Assembly: GCF_029919255.1 (NCBI RefSeq)
Contig: NZ_CP123991.1
Location: 2,023,833 to 2,087,832, forward strand
Direction of reading: 5' to 3'
DNA: 64,000 bases
Source: a cyanobacterium endosymbiont of Epithemia clementina EcSB
GTDB lineage: Bacteria > Cyanobacteriota > Cyanobacteriia > Cyanobacteriales > Microcystaceae
The notes beneath the pieces were generated by a model that saw nothing but the letters and a program-made list of their open reading frames with translations, did no database searches and had not been told where the DNA came from. The translations under genes and the position numbers were made by a program. Shown piece after piece: positions 8,341-18,422 of this stretch (the stretch's first letter is position 1; every line of letters starts with the position of its first letter).

Positions 8341-11300
8341 CTATATTTGTTCAATCGCTCCTTCTGCATGATGAACAATAGCTCGTAATTTTTTTAAAGT
8401 TTCTTTCTCTACAGTTTGCCATAATCCCCTTAAATTTGCTTCTAATAACCTTTCGGCCATGTCCCGTAAAGCCCAAGGATTTTTTTTATAAATAAACTGT
8501 TGAACCGTTTCATCTAATAAATAAGCTTGAGCCACTCCTTCATACATAAAATCTTCTACACACCTAGCCGTAGCGTCATAAGCAAATAAATAGTCAACTG
8601 TAGCTGCCATTTCAAATGCTCCTTTGTAGCCATGACGCATCACACCGGCAATCCATTTAGGATTAATAACACGGGAACGGTAAACTCTAGCTATTTCTTC
8701 TTTTAATAACCTAACTTTAGGATTAGATGAGATAGAATTATCTCCAAAATACGTCTCAGGATTTTTATTGGTTAATGATCTAACAGTAACAGTTAGTCCT
8801 CCTTGAAATTGATAATAGTCATCAGAGTCTAATAAGTCATGTTCCCGATTATCTTGATTATGTAAGACAATTTGTAACTGTTTCAAGCGTTTTTCAAATA
8901 CTTCTGGAACCCCATGACCGATGCCATCTTTATCATAAGCATAGCAACTCCAATTCAAATAGGCTTTTGCTAAATCTGCGTCATCTTTCCAATTTTGAGC
9001 CTCAATTAACCCTTGCAACCCTGCCCCATATGCTCCAGGCTTTGAGCTAAATATTCGATATTGAGCCTTTAGTTTGGCTTTATCTTCGGTCAACCCTTTT
9101 TTTTCCCAAAAAACTTTATCTTCTTTAACTTGGGCAGCTAAGGGATTAATTTCTTTTTCTTCTTTTAGGTCTGACACTCCACTTATCGCATTGTACATCA
9201 ATTGTAGAAGGTTGGGAAAGCTATCTCTGAAAAAGCCCGATACCCGAACCGTTACATCTATACGTGGTCTTCCTAAGACTGATGGACTAAGGATTTCATA
9301 GCCTACAACCCGACGAGATAACCCATCCCAAATTGGTTGAACACCCAATAAAGCAAACACTTGCGCTACATCATCTCCTCCAGTTCGCATAGTAGAAGTC
9401 CCCCAGATAGAAATCGCTAAAGTTTTGGGATATTCTCCATGTTCTTGAGTGTAGCGTTCAATAACTGTTTCTGCAGCTTTTTTTCCAATATTGTAAGCAG
9501 TTTCAGTAGGAATAGCACGGATGTCGACTGAGTAGAAGTTACGACCAGTGGGGAGAACGTCTGGCCGTCCTCTGGTTGGCGCGCCAGCAGCTCCACTAGG
9601 AATGTATTCGCCGTTAAGTCCTTTAAGAAGATTAGTAATTTCTTGAGGGGTTTGGTAAAGGGATGGCAGGAGACGAGTTTGTATCCATTGAAGTTCGGTT
9701 CGAGTGGCGTTGAGGGTACAAGAAATAGGCGTTTGGGGAGTGAGAATAAGAGAATCAATGATTTCGCTCGCGTAGGTTTCTAGAACTTCTGTAGCTTGTC
9801 CAGTAGTACGACATTGTTTTAGTTTTAGGCACAGATGTGGAGGCGCCGAGGGAGAAAAAGAGGGGGGATAAAATGGGGTTGTGGGAGAAGTGGTTAGGGG
9901 GAAGAAGTTGAGATCTAAGTCTTGAGCGATCGCGGTGGTTAATCCTAGGCGATTGAGGTCAGGAAAACGTGCAATGGCTAGGGTTAATCCTGTGAGTTGA
10001 GGGCGTCGGGGGCATTGTCCAAAAATGTGTAGACCATCCCGAATTTGGGCTTCTTTTAATTCACATAAATAGCCGTCTGCAAGGGTTAGAAATTGGCTTA
10101 AAGTGTTGGTGGTTAAGTCAATACCTAGATCTTGATTGAGACAAGTTTCGTTGATCAGTTGAGTGATGCGATCACTGATAATTTTTAGGCGAGAGGGATT
10201 GAGAGTTTGAGCTTCATAATATTCATCAATTAGGGTTTCAAGTTTTTCTAAGTCCCCATAGAGTTCAGCGCGGGTTAAAGGAGGAGTTAAATGATCTAAA
10301 ATAACAGCCTGGGAACGACGTTTTGCTTGAGACCCTTCTCCTGGATCATTAACAATAAATGGATAAAAGTTAGGAAGTGTTCCTAGAGTTATTTCGGGAT
10401 AACAATTAGCAGAAAGAGCTAGACTCTTTCCAGGCAGCCATTCTAGGTTACCATGTTTGCCAAAATGAATAATAGCTGAGGCATTAAAATGATGTTTTAA
10501 CCAATGATAATAGGCTAAATAATGAGGCGTAGGTTCTAAATCAGGAGCGTGATAATTTAAACTAGGGTCTAAATCATACCCCCTCGAAGGTTGAATGCCA
10601 ACAAAAATGTTTCCCAATTGAATACCAGGAACATGAAAGGATGAGATAGATTGGGATTGATAAAAAGTTTTCCAACGTTGCTCAATCTGGGTCTGAATTG
10701 AATGAGGTAAGGTTTGAAAATAAGTACAATAGTCTGATTTAGAAAGGGATTGATAAATTGGTCTTAATTCTTTTCCCTCGGGATCATTAGTAACTCCAGT
10801 GGTTAACCGTTCGATTAATTTATCCTCTGTTTCTGGTATATCTATAACCTGATATCCAGCTTTTTTTAATGCCTTCAAGGTTTCGAGGCAACTTGCCGGA
10901 GTATCTAACCCCACTCCATTGGCAATTCGACCATTTTTATTAGGATAATTAGCGAGAATTAAGGCAATTTTTCTTTCAGCGATAGGAGTAGTTTTTAACC
11001 GTATCCAATTCTGAGTTAAGTCAGCGACAAAATTAATGCGATCACCGATAGGTTGATAAATCACAACATCGGTTTCTAAGTCTTTATTCCAAGCTTGAAC
11101 CGATTTGAAAGAAACTGCGCGGGTTATAATTCTACCATCCACTTCAGGAAGGGCAACATTCATCGCAACATCACGGGGGTTTAATCCTTGATAACTCGAT
11201 TGCCACTGTTCAAAAGTACCCCCACTTAAAATTACCTGTAGGACGGGAAGATTCAAATTTTTCCATAGATTTAAATTATCAATGTTTCCTGAGTCAGAAT

Positions 11301-12114
11301 TTATTTTAGCTAAAGAGAAGCTGGTAGTATTCAGAATTAATTGAATTGGGTTATTTTTAAATTGTTTAAAATAGTCAATCAGTTTTCCTTGAACTTCCAG
11401 ATCTCGTAAAGAAGAAACAAAGATTGGCCAAGAAGTTAAGCCCCTTTTTGCTAAGGCTTGACAAAGATTATCAATAACGAGTAAATTACCTGCTAAATAA
11501 TTAGAACGATAAAAAAGTAAGGCAAGATTAGGATAAGAATTAAGGGAAGTCTTATCTAAATCTTGCCAAGAGTATAGACCAAACTTAGGAACGGGTTGGG
11601 GAGTGGGAGGATGATAGGATGTTTTTTGATAAATATCACAGATAAATTTTAGAGCATTTACCCAGTTTTCTATGCCCCCTTCAGTTAAATACCGCCATAA
11701 TTGGTTACTGTGACTTAAAGAAACTGTCGAGTGACTCATTAAGTCAGGATCAGGGTGATCATCGCCTGGTAGAATAAAGAGATGAATCTTTAGAGAAATT
11801 GCTATTTCTTTAACGACTTCTAATCCATAAGACCAATAAGACCGACCTCCCAATAATCGTAAAACAATAACCTTAGCTTGGGACAATACTGTGTCAGCAT
11901 AGCTGTCGATACTCAGTTGTTGTTGTAATTGTAGAAGATTAACGGCCCGTATTGCGGGGAAATTAGTCGGTAAATGCTTAATAGCATAGGCCAGGGTTTG
12001 AATATCTGTATCGGCTGCACTAAGGAAAATAATCGGAGCCGGGTTTTGTTCAACAAAGATTACACCTTCGTTATCAGGATTCCAGCCTCCTGGGGTAGCA
12101 GCAATTCGATGCAT
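8341..12114 (-). CDS. cobN: Cobaltochelatase subunit CobN
   Basis: A 1257-residue large chelatase subunit of the CobN/ChlH/BchH family, which binds the corrin or porphyrin ring and inserts metal with an AAA+ partner. The N terminus MHRIAATPGGWNP, the QPSRGYDLDPSLNYHAPDLE and HFGKHGNLEWLPGKS segments, and YIPSGAAGAPTRGRPDVLPTG in the C-terminal half are CobN-typical. ChlH proteins are longer and start differently. The reading frame is uninterrupted over 3.8 kb, so cobalamin synthesis is under selection here although neighbours upstream are broken. Cyanobacteria generally lack dedicated CobST, and the AAA+ partners may be shared with Mg-chelatase (established idea, not visible here). The gene is divergent from a histidine kinase gene. 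Confidence 0.9.
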   Translation of the reverse strand: MHRIAATPGGWNPDNEGVIFVEQNPAPIIFLSAADTDIQTLAYAIKHLPTNFPAIRAVNLLQLQQQLSIDSYADTVLSQAKVIVLRLLGGRSYWSYGLEVVKEIAISLKIHLFILPGDDHPDPDLMSHSTVSLSHSNQLWRYLTEGGIENWVNALKFICDIYQKTSYHPPTPQPVPKFGLYSWQDLDKTSLNSYPNLALLFYRSNYLAGNLLVIDNLCQALAKRGLTSWPIFVSSLRDLEVQGKLIDYFKQFKNNPIQLILNTTSFSLAKINSDSGNIDNLNLWKNLNLPVLQVILSGGTFEQWQSSYQGLNPRDVAMNVALPEVDGRIITRAVSFKSVQAWNKDLETDVVIYQPIGDRINFVADLTQNWIRLKTTPIAERKIALILANYPNKNGRIANGVGLDTPASCLETLKALKKAGYQVIDIPETEDKLIERLTTGVTNDPEGKELRPIYQSLSKSDYCTYFQTLPHSIQTQIEQRWKTFYQSQSISSFHVPGIQLGNIFVGIQPSRGYDLDPSLNYHAPDLEPTPHYLAYYHWLKHHFNASAIIHFGKHGNLEWLPGKSLALSANCYPEITLGTLPNFYPFIVNDPGEGSQAKRRSQAVILDHLTPPLTRAELYGDLEKLETLIDEYYEAQTLNPSRLKIISDRITQLINETCLNQDLGIDLTTNTLSQFLTLADGYLCELKEAQIRDGLHIFGQCPRRPQLTGLTLAIARFPDLNRLGLTTAIAQDLDLNFFPLTTSPTTPFYPPSFSPSAPPHLCLKLKQCRTTGQATEVLETYASEIIDSLILTPQTPISCTLNATRTELQWIQTRLLPSLYQTPQEITNLLKGLNGEYIPSGAAGAPTRGRPDVLPTGRNFYSVDIRAIPTETAYNIGKKAAETVIERYTQEHGEYPKTLAISIWGTSTMRTGGDDVAQVFALLGVQPIWDGLSRRVVGYEILSPSVLGRPRIDVTVRVSGFFRDSFPNLLQLMYNAISGVSDLKEEKEINPLAAQVKEDKVFWEKKGLTEDKAKLKAQYRIFSSKPGAYGAGLQGLIEAQNWKDDADLAKAYLNWSCYAYDKDGIGHGVPEVFEKRLKQLQIVLHNQDNREHDLLDSDDYYQFQGGLTVTVRSLTNKNPETYFGDNSISSNPKVRLLKEEIARVYRSRVINPKWIAGVMRHGYKGAFEMAATVDYLFAYDATARCVEDFMYEGVAQAYLLDETVQQFIYKKNPWALRDMAERLLEANLRGLWQTVEKETLKKLRAIVHHAEGAIEQI

Positions 12115-12224
12115 TGAAACTCCTTATCTTTAAAAATTATTAGGTTTCAGGTATGGCGTAGGGAATTAGGTAGATTCTAGATCAATGGTTTTACCTGCGT
12201 TGTCTCTAACTGTCTCCAAGATTA

Positions 12225-14516
12225 ATGACTCGTTTTCAAGTCTCTATGTTACGCCGAACTCTATCCATTAGAGTGTTTGAAGAACTAGGTTCTCTCTGGC
12301 GACAACTTGCAGCAATGGAGGGAATAAATGGAACATTAATTACACAGGAGATGATCCTAGCAGAAATTCCTAATCTTGACAGGAGTTTAGCGCAAGAACA
12401 TTTTTCCTTATTACTATCTTCTGAATTGAGTCTTTTATTACGGGGAACCTTTGATACCACCACCTTATGTTATCAGGCAAGTATTATTTGGGATCGACAG
12501 ATGATTGCAGATTTTATTAATGATCTCAAACAAAATCTTGCCCCCTCATTTATTTTATGGGAGCTTCTCACGCAATTTTCTTTGAGTCAACAGATTTCAT
12601 CGAGTTTCCTAGAAAAGATCTTTATCACCCAATTATTCGATATTTTAGCCCCAGATTCCATCAATGATTCTCAAAAAATTTATAGAGCTCCTGATTTTGA
12701 TAAACTAGAGGATACTCTGCGGCAGAAAATTGCCCAGGAACGATTACTAAACCAAATCATTGTTCAAATTCACCAAAATTTAGATTTATCAAGTATTCTA
12801 GAAACGGCAGTTAGAGAACTCAGAAGTTTTCTTCAAGTTGATAGGTCAGTTATTTATGAATTTGGTTATGACAAATCCGATCATTCGTCAGATATTAAGT
12901 CCAATCAAAATTGGGGGTGTGTCACCTACGAATCTAAACTTTTTACTAGAATTCCCTCTCTTTTAAATGTTACTGCTGAAGATAATTGTTTTTTCTATAT
13001 TTTTAGCTATCAGGAAAAGTCTCGTCGAGGTTCGATTCTAGCTATAGAAGACGTAGATCAAGCTTGCTCTTCATCATTTTGTCTAACACAATTTTTCGAA
13101 AAATATTGGATAAAGTCTGAGTTAATTGCCCCTATTCTTGTTGAAGAGACACTTTGGGGGCTACTAATCGTTCATCAATGTTTTGAAAAAAGACAGTGGT
13201 TTGATAGTGAAAAAAACTTTTTAGGACAAATTGGAGAACATTTGGCGGTCGCTATTTATCAAGCTCAATTATATACCCAAGTTCAAGAACAAAAGAAAAC
13301 TTTTGAACAGCGAGTTGTTGAAAGAACAAAAGAACTTCGAGATGCTTTATTAGCATCCCAAGCAGCGAACCACTCTAAAAGTGAATTTTTAGGGAATATG
13401 AGTCATGAATTACGGACTCCCTTAACCTGTATCATTGGATTGTCAGGAACATTGTTACATTGGTCAGGAGAAAATAAATCGTTCCCTTTACATAAACAAA
13501 GACAATATCTTCAGACTATTCAAGATAGTGGAAAACATCTGTTAGAAATAATTAATGAAATACTAGAATTTTCTAAGCTAGAAGCTGGTAAATATGTTTT
13601 ATCTATTCAAGAATCTAACTTAGAAAGTGTAGCGAAAATTGCCTATCAAAAATTTAAAAAAGAAGCTAATCGGAGAAATATTAAATTAGTTTTAGAATTA
13701 AAAGTAGAAGGTCAAGAAGAAAATCAGTTTTTTACCGATCCTGAAAGACTACAACAAATTCTTTATCATTTATTGAATAATGCCTTAAAATTTACATCGG
13801 AGGGAGGAACAGTTACCTTAAGGATTTGGCGGGAAGGAAATCAAGGGAGTTTTCAAGTAGAAGATACGGGAATTGGAATTGCTGAAAACCAAATTCCTCT
13901 CTTATTCGAATCATTTCAACAGTTGGAAACCTCTCGGCAACGTACTTATGGAGGAACTGGACTAGGGTTAGCTTTAACTAAACAATTAGTTGAACTTCAT
14001 GGAGGAACAATTGAGGTGGAATCTATTTTAGAAAAAGGATCAATCTTTACAGTTAGGCTGCCAAATCAACCCCAACGCCAACTTAAATTATCTGGAAAAT
14101 TAAAGCGTGATCAATTATTTTTTAAAGGGAATAGAAATATTGTTTTGATTGAAAGCAATGAAGAAATTGCCACATTGGTAGGAGAACTATTAACGGCAGC
14201 TAATTATCAATTTATTTGGTTGATAGATAGTGCTACTGCAGTTAAGACCATTGAACTTTTGGAGCCAACTGCTGTTATCTTAGATCAAGATTTGACCGAT
14301 GCTTATCAGATTAGCGACACCCTTAAACAGTTACCGAATACTAAATCAATCAAAGTTTTGTTACTGAGCCATCAAATATCCTCAACAGATTGGACAGATA
14401 TTTCTCAAAGGGGAATTGATGATTATCTATTAAAACCTATTCAACCTAATCTTTTGTTAAAAAGAATTAATGCTTTAATGTCTAATGAAAATAATGAGGA
14501 AGATGAGTCAATATAA
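12225..14516 (+). CDS. GAF-domain hybrid sensor histidine kinase
   Basis: A 763-residue cytoplasmic kinase. An N-terminal helical region of unknown type (about 1-165) is followed by a GAF domain (about 190-345; LETAVRELRSFLQVDRSVIYEF ... HLAVAIYQAQL). A coiled coil (about 346-385) leads to HisKA with His394 in MSHELRTPL. Next is the ATPase domain: N box LNNALKFTSEGG (about 516-527), G1 DTGIGIAENQ and G2 GGTGLGLAL. A C-terminal receiver-like domain carries LDQDLTD (about 686). The GAF lacks an obvious chromophore-binding cysteine context, so a light role is not supported. There are no transmembrane segments. The partner response regulator is not adjacent. Confidence 0.85.
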   Translation: MTRFQVSMLRRTLSIRVFEELGSLWRQLAAMEGINGTLITQEMILAEIPNLDRSLAQEHFSLLLSSELSLLLRGTFDTTTLCYQASIIWDRQMIADFINDLKQNLAPSFILWELLTQFSLSQQISSSFLEKIFITQLFDILAPDSINDSQKIYRAPDFDKLEDTLRQKIAQERLLNQIIVQIHQNLDLSSILETAVRELRSFLQVDRSVIYEFGYDKSDHSSDIKSNQNWGCVTYESKLFTRIPSLLNVTAEDNCFFYIFSYQEKSRRGSILAIEDVDQACSSSFCLTQFFEKYWIKSELIAPILVEETLWGLLIVHQCFEKRQWFDSEKNFLGQIGEHLAVAIYQAQLYTQVQEQKKTFEQRVVERTKELRDALLASQAANHSKSEFLGNMSHELRTPLTCIIGLSGTLLHWSGENKSFPLHKQRQYLQTIQDSGKHLLEIINEILEFSKLEAGKYVLSIQESNLESVAKIAYQKFKKEANRRNIKLVLELKVEGQEENQFFTDPERLQQILYHLLNNALKFTSEGGTVTLRIWREGNQGSFQVEDTGIGIAENQIPLLFESFQQLETSRQRTYGGTGLGLALTKQLVELHGGTIEVESILEKGSIFTVRLPNQPQRQLKLSGKLKRDQLFFKGNRNIVLIESNEEIATLVGELLTAANYQFIWLIDSATAVKTIELLEPTAVILDQDLTDAYQISDTLKQLPNTKSIKVLLLSHQISSTDWTDISQRGIDDYLLKPIQPNLLLKRINALMSNENNEEDESI

Positions 14517-14879
14517 GTTGTTATTTTTTTATATATATATCATCTATATATAAAATATTTAGTCACTATTATCATTTGTAAAAGCAATTTAATATATAAA
14601 CAATGTAGCTTATCTCTCCTCTTATTTTAATTATTTCCATATTTCTCAATATTTACTCTGTAAAATTTTTGATTAGTGGCTTTAGATTTAATTTTGAAAC
14701 AACCAAGAATTTTTGATAATTAATTATCATGTTAAATAATTTTATTAATCGATTTAATATTGGTAATTGTTGTTGGTTTACTAAGTTTTAGTTGCACTTT
14801 AGGTTTTAAAATCCTAAAAATTAGTAAGTAATATCAACATATAAAATAACTAAAAAAACTTCAGTGAACAAAAAAAAAT
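14517..14879. other. Non-coding AT-rich gap
   Basis: About 360 bases of very AT-rich sequence, including a tatata run near 14530-14550. No gene or convincing regulatory site was seen; the nanE start is preceded by an A-rich stretch without a clear ribosome binding site. Confidence 0.5.
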
Positions 14880-15551
14880 ATGAAAATACCTCAGTCTAGT
14901 CTTATTGTTTCCTGTCAGTCTCCTATAGATTCTCCCTTACATGACCCAGAAATTATAGCAGCTATAGCTAAGGCTTCTATTAATCAAGGAGCAAAAGGCA
15001 TTAGAGTTGATACTCCATCCCATGTTAAAGCTGTTCGAAGATTATTGCCGAATATCCCAATTATTGGTTTGTGGAAACGTTACTATCAAGGGTATGATAT
15101 TTACATTACTCCTTGTTTCTCCGATGCGGTAGAAATTGCTAACGCAGGGGCTAATATTATTGCTATTGATGCAACCCTCCGAAACCGTCCTCAAGGAGAA
15201 ACTATGGTGAATTTGATTCAGAAAATTCATCAAGAATTAGGGACATTAGTCATGGCTGATGTGGATACTATCGAAAATGCGCTCGCTTCAAGTAAAGCAG
15301 GGGCAGACTATGTAGGAACTACACTTTATGGATATACTAGAGAGACAGAAAGTTTTTCTCCTCCTGGGTATTCTTTATTGCAAGAAATGGTTGAACAATT
15401 AGATATTCCTATTATTTGTGAAGGAGGAATTAGTAACCCTCAGGACGCAAAAAAAGCTTTAGAATATGGAGCTCATAGTGTTGTTGTCGGGACAGCTATT
15501 ACAGGGATCGATTTAAAAGTTAAAGCCTTTAATTCTGTTTTCATTAATTAA
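14880..15551 (+). CDS. nanE: Putative N-acetylmannosamine-6-phosphate 2-epimerase
   Basis: A 223-residue TIM-barrel protein of the NanE family, which interconverts ManNAc-6-phosphate and GlcNAc-6-phosphate. Recognisable pieces are SLIVSCQSPIDSPLHDP at the start, IPIIGLWKR with the catalytic lysine, IAIDATLRNRP, MADVDTIENALAS, DYVGTTLYGYT, and the phosphate-binding end IICEGGISNPQDAKKALE plus GAHSVVVGTAIT. Length matches the family. No sialic-acid or ManNAc kinase genes lie nearby, so it probably serves amino-sugar recycling. An RDD protein gene follows 32 bases later and may be co-transcribed. Confidence 0.88.
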   Translation: MKIPQSSLIVSCQSPIDSPLHDPEIIAAIAKASINQGAKGIRVDTPSHVKAVRRLLPNIPIIGLWKRYYQGYDIYITPCFSDAVEIANAGANIIAIDATLRNRPQGETMVNLIQKIHQELGTLVMADVDTIENALASSKAGADYVGTTLYGYTRETESFSPPGYSLLQEMVEQLDIPIICEGGISNPQDAKKALEYGAHSVVVGTAITGIDLKVKAFNSVFIN

Positions 15552-15583
15552 TTAAATATTAAATTTTTAACTGATTTTAAATT

Positions 15584-16150
15584 ATGTATTCCGATAATAA
15601 ATCAGCTATTTATCGAAGGTTCCCTAAAGTTCCTCTTGATCGTAGGGCTTTTGCTTTTGTCCTAGACTTTTTGACCATTTGGTTTATCAGTTCGTTTTTT
15701 CGAGGGATTTTACAAGGACTCATTTTTGTTATTTGTTGGCTAACATCACGGGTTATTTTAGTAGAAAAAAATCAGGGGCAAAGTTTAGGAAGTTGGGCGT
15801 TTGACATGAAAGTAATTGATGTCCAGTTCAGTAAAATTCCAGGGTTAATTGAATTGGCCAAACGGGAAGGTATTTTAGGCGTTGTAGCTTTATTGGCAAT
15901 GATCGGAATGAGGATGAGTTTTCGTAACGGTTTATCAATGTTGTTATTAACAATGCCCTTATTAGTAGATTGTGGAATAGCCCTTGGAGATCAAGAGTTA
16001 AATCAAGCATTTCATGATCAAATAGCTGGTACGATTGTAGTACAAACTAATCGAGGATTTTCTTTAGATTTACGCTTAAAAAAACTTCAGTCTATCATCA
16101 AAGGTAAGATCAGAAGTTCTCAAGATAGAGATAAGTATAGAGATGATTGA
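15584..16150 (+). CDS. RDD family membrane protein
   Basis: A 188-residue membrane protein of the RDD family (named for Arg-Asp-Asp). It begins with PLDRRAFAFVLDFLTIWFIS, where the family's charged pair precedes the first helix. A second helix follows at RGILQGLIFVICWL and a third near VVALLAMIGMRMSF. QGQSLGSWAFDMKVID is the typical cytoplasmic loop, and ELNQAFHDQIAGTIVV the typical end of the domain. The function of RDD proteins is mostly unknown; some affect ion or compatible-solute exchange. It probably shares a transcript with nanE and converges on jag with a terminator between. Confidence 0.75.
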   Translation: MYSDNKSAIYRRFPKVPLDRRAFAFVLDFLTIWFISSFFRGILQGLIFVICWLTSRVILVEKNQGQSLGSWAFDMKVIDVQFSKIPGLIELAKREGILGVVALLAMIGMRMSFRNGLSMLLLTMPLLVDCGIALGDQELNQAFHDQIAGTIVVQTNRGFSLDLRLKKLQSIIKGKIRSSQDRDKYRDD

Positions 16151-16191
16151 AAACAGAAAATACAGCAGCAGACAAATATATTCAAAAACAA

Positions 16192-16209
16192 AGTCCGCAA
16201 AAGCGGACT
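16192..16209. terminator. Bidirectional terminator between the RDD gene and jag
   Basis: A perfect 7-bp GC-rich stem (agtccgc/gcggact) with an AAAA loop lies between the stop codons of two convergent genes. T-tracts are weak on both sides. Confidence 0.55.
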
Positions 16210-16243
16210 GATGAATCTAGAATATTATTAACTAATAAACAAC

Positions 16244-16732
16244 TTATCGAAGTTTGACCACTAATCGCCTATCAGGTTCTTGTCCACGACTTTCTGTTTC
16301 CACATCTTCCACATCCTTCAATAAAGTGTGAATTTGACGGCGTTCTGCCGATGAGAGGGGGGACATTTCTACCTCCCGTCCGGTCTGTCGTACTTGTTGA
16401 ACCACCTCCTGCGCCCAGGTGACAAGTTCCTCCTGACGCTTGAGACGATAGCCATTGAGTTCAACCGTATATCTCTGTTGTTCTCTGGGTTCAACACTCA
16501 AATTAATGAGGGTATTAGCTAGATATTGAATCGCATCTATCCCTGCTCCTTGTTCCCTTAAGAGGATATTAGTCTGTTGGGGAGTCAGCTGAGTTTTATC
16601 AATCGTCAGCCAGGATTCGGGGGACTCATCAGAGTGACTTTTCTTGTCTTGAACCTTAACTTGTGCTGTTAACCCCATTAATGTTAATAGGGTTTCGAGC
16701 CAAGCTTTACCTGAGTGGACTTCTCGCTCCAT
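16244..16732 (-). CDS. jag: Jag/KhpB-like R3H-domain RNA-binding protein
   Basis: About 162 residues in the SpoIIIJ-associated (Jag, KhpB) family. A KH-like middle region contains REQGAGIDAIQYLANTLINL, and a C-terminal R3H domain carries the R..IH..L pattern (SSAERRQIHTLLKD) and ends with EPDRRLVVKL. These proteins bind RNA and influence envelope and division genes. The open frame extends 38 codons further upstream into the yidC gene, but that segment is a lysine-rich shadow of the yidC tail. The start at MEREVHSGKAWLE is therefore preferred. It follows yidC with a 34-base gap in the conserved rpmH-rnpA-PH-yidC-jag order. Confidence 0.85.
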   Translation of the reverse strand: MEREVHSGKAWLETLLTLMGLTAQVKVQDKKSHSDESPESWLTIDKTQLTPQQTNILLREQGAGIDAIQYLANTLINLSVEPREQQRYTVELNGYRLKRQEELVTWAQEVVQQVRQTGREVEMSPLSSAERRQIHTLLKDVEDVETESRGQEPDRRLVVKLR

Positions 16733-16766
16733 CTTGACAATTTGTAACCTATTGTTAACTAACAAA

Positions 16767-17900
16767 TTAAGACGTTTTCTTTTTAGAGCTTTTTTTCTCA
16801 AAGGGAAGAGCTTCTTGGATTTTTTCAGCTTTTTCTTGCTGTGCAACCAATTTTTGTAGGTTCTCTGGTAGAGGTTCTCGCATCAAAATGACCGTTTGTA
16901 GGGTCTGGAAAACATTGGCCACAACAATATACATCAACACCCCTGCCGGTAGAGGAAAAAAGAGAAACATTCCACTAAAAATTACGGGAGTAATTTTATT
17001 CACCGCCTGTTGCTGTTGCGCTCCTCCGCCTGAAGAACCGGATAATTCTTGATTTAGATAAATACTAACACCAAAGAACAAAACCATGGCTAGGATGTCT
17101 AAGTTGATAGTTCCATCATCCCCCATAACGCCAACTCGTCCTAAAGCTTCAATAAATAAGAAACCTGTCTTGGCAGCAATCCCCGGAATAGTGGCTTGGA
17201 TAGTTACTTCCCCAGGGGCCAAAGCCTCTATCGTTCCATCTTCGTTTATTTTAACTCGTTCTGAGCCTTTTATAACTTCAAAAGTTGGCTCAATGTCGCT
17301 TTCAGGGGTTTCAGCGAGCAATTTCATAAGAGACTGACCTTCAGTCGTTTGAAATTGAACTCTAGTTGTTTCCCCAACAGCTAATTTAGTCCCTCCAGGT
17401 AATAAAGCCGTAATGGGGTAATGAAGAGCATCGCTAATGTAGATGTTACTAGGTTTCGTCGTAAAAGGTTGAGGTACAACACGCTCAATTTGTTCGCTAG
17501 GCAGAATTTGGAGATCAACTGCATAGTTAATGTCGGCAAATGGCGATCCCCGTAGGGTGGCAAATAAAGCAAAGAGAATGGGCATTTGTAGCAACAAGGG
17601 TAAACAACCCGCTAAAGGGTTGCCAAACTCCTGCATCACCTTTCCCATTTCTTCTTGTTGTTTCGCAGGATCGTCTTTGTAGCGTCGCTGAATTTCTTCT
17701 TGTCGTTCTTTCATTAGGGGCTGAGTAATCTTCATTTTTCGCATATTGCGAATTTGCCCAGCACTCAAGGGGTACAGTCCAAAGCGAATTACTAGGGTTA
17801 AGGCAATAATCGCAAAACCGTAGCTAGGCACAATCCCGTAGAAGAAATCCAGGATTGGCAGCATAATGTTTGTGGAAATAAATCCGACACCAAAGTCCAT
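16767..17900 (-). CDS. yidC: Membrane protein insertase YidC/Oxa1/Alb3
   Basis: A 377-residue insertase. The first helix lies near [20 protein letters not shown], then [15 protein letters not shown] begins the cytoplasmic hairpin with its coiled [41 protein letters not shown] is the conserved second core helix. A luminal/periplasmic insert of about 100 residues, with a small beta-rich repeat (about 150-250), precedes the last helices, as is normal for cyanobacterial YidC. The tail is lysine-rich (KKSSKKK), which helps ribosome binding. It inserts plasma-membrane and, in photosynthetic relatives, thylakoid proteins. The frame is intact, in operon order with rnpA upstream and jag downstream. 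Confidence 0.93.
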   Translation of the reverse strand: MDFGVGFISTNIMLPILDFFYGIVPSYGFAIIALTLVIRFGLYPLSAGQIRNMRKMKITQPLMKERQEEIQRRYKDDPAKQQEEMGKVMQEFGNPLAGCLPLLLQMPILFALFATLRGSPFADINYAVDLQILPSEQIERVVPQPFTTKPSNIYISDALHYPITALLPGGTKLAVGETTRVQFQTTEGQSLMKLLAETPESDIEPTFEVIKGSERVKINEDGTIEALAPGEVTIQATIPGIAAKTGFLFIEALGRVGVMGDDGTINLDILAMVLFFGVSIYLNQELSGSSGGGAQQQQAVNKITPVIFSGMFLFFPLPAGVLMYIVVANVFQTLQTVILMREPLPENLQKLVAQQEKAEKIQEALPFEKKSSKKKTS

Positions 17901-18074
17901 TCGTCTTAATCCAAGCGGTCTCGCTGTAGGGTTATCTGTAGTTTACTTTACCGAATATTGGTAATAAAGGAAGAGGTTAAGGAGCCTCTGACCTGGTCTA
18001 ATTTTAAAATCTATCTGCTGATAATTGCTTCAACAGAGTTTCCTGTCTTAGTCACAACTTTTTCAGCCATATAA

Positions 18075-18422
18075 TCATAACTTATAGTCATAAGCCTTAC
18101 GCAAGTCAAGAACTGACCTCAACTCCAGACGAATTTTATCTCGGAGTGTAACAAGAATTTCATCCAATAGTTTGATTGTTCCCCGTGGGATTTTAACTGT
18201 GTTGGTGATTTCGTCATAGACAATGTCGATATGATCGCATCTCATCCAACCATCTGTGACTGAAATCTGATGATTTGTAATGCAGTAACGTAACCAAATA
18301 GCTCTGACTATAGCCCCAACCTTTAGAGGGAAGCAAGTAACTGCAAATCCTAATAAAATATTAATGATAAAGTCCCCAATATGAGGACCTTCTTCATAAA
18401 AGGTATTCTCTCGTATGTCCAT
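18075..18422 (-). CDS. PH-domain (bPH-like) protein between rnpA and yidC
   Basis: A 115-residue protein with one hydrophobic segment (IINILLGFAVTCFPLKVGAI) followed by a beta-rich stretch (RYCITNHQISVTDGWM ... IDIVYDEITNTVKI) of the bacterial PH-like type. Its place between rnpA and yidC is conserved in cyanobacteria and points to a role in membrane protein biogenesis, though none is proven. Its first codons overlap the end of rnpA by 29 bases, suggesting coupled translation. The predicted domain order is sound; the biochemical role is unknown. Confidence 0.7.
   Translation of the reverse strand: MDIRENTFYEEGPHIGDFIINILLGFAVTCFPLKVGAIVRAIWLRYCITNHQISVTDGWMRCDHIDIVYDEITNTVKIPRGTIKLLDEILVTLRDKIRLELRSVLDLRKAYDYKL

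Noticed and set aside
8341-12114. Magnesium chelatase subunit ChlH instead of CobN
   Set aside because: The N terminus MHRIAATPGGWNP, shorter length and internal segments fit CobN, not ChlH.
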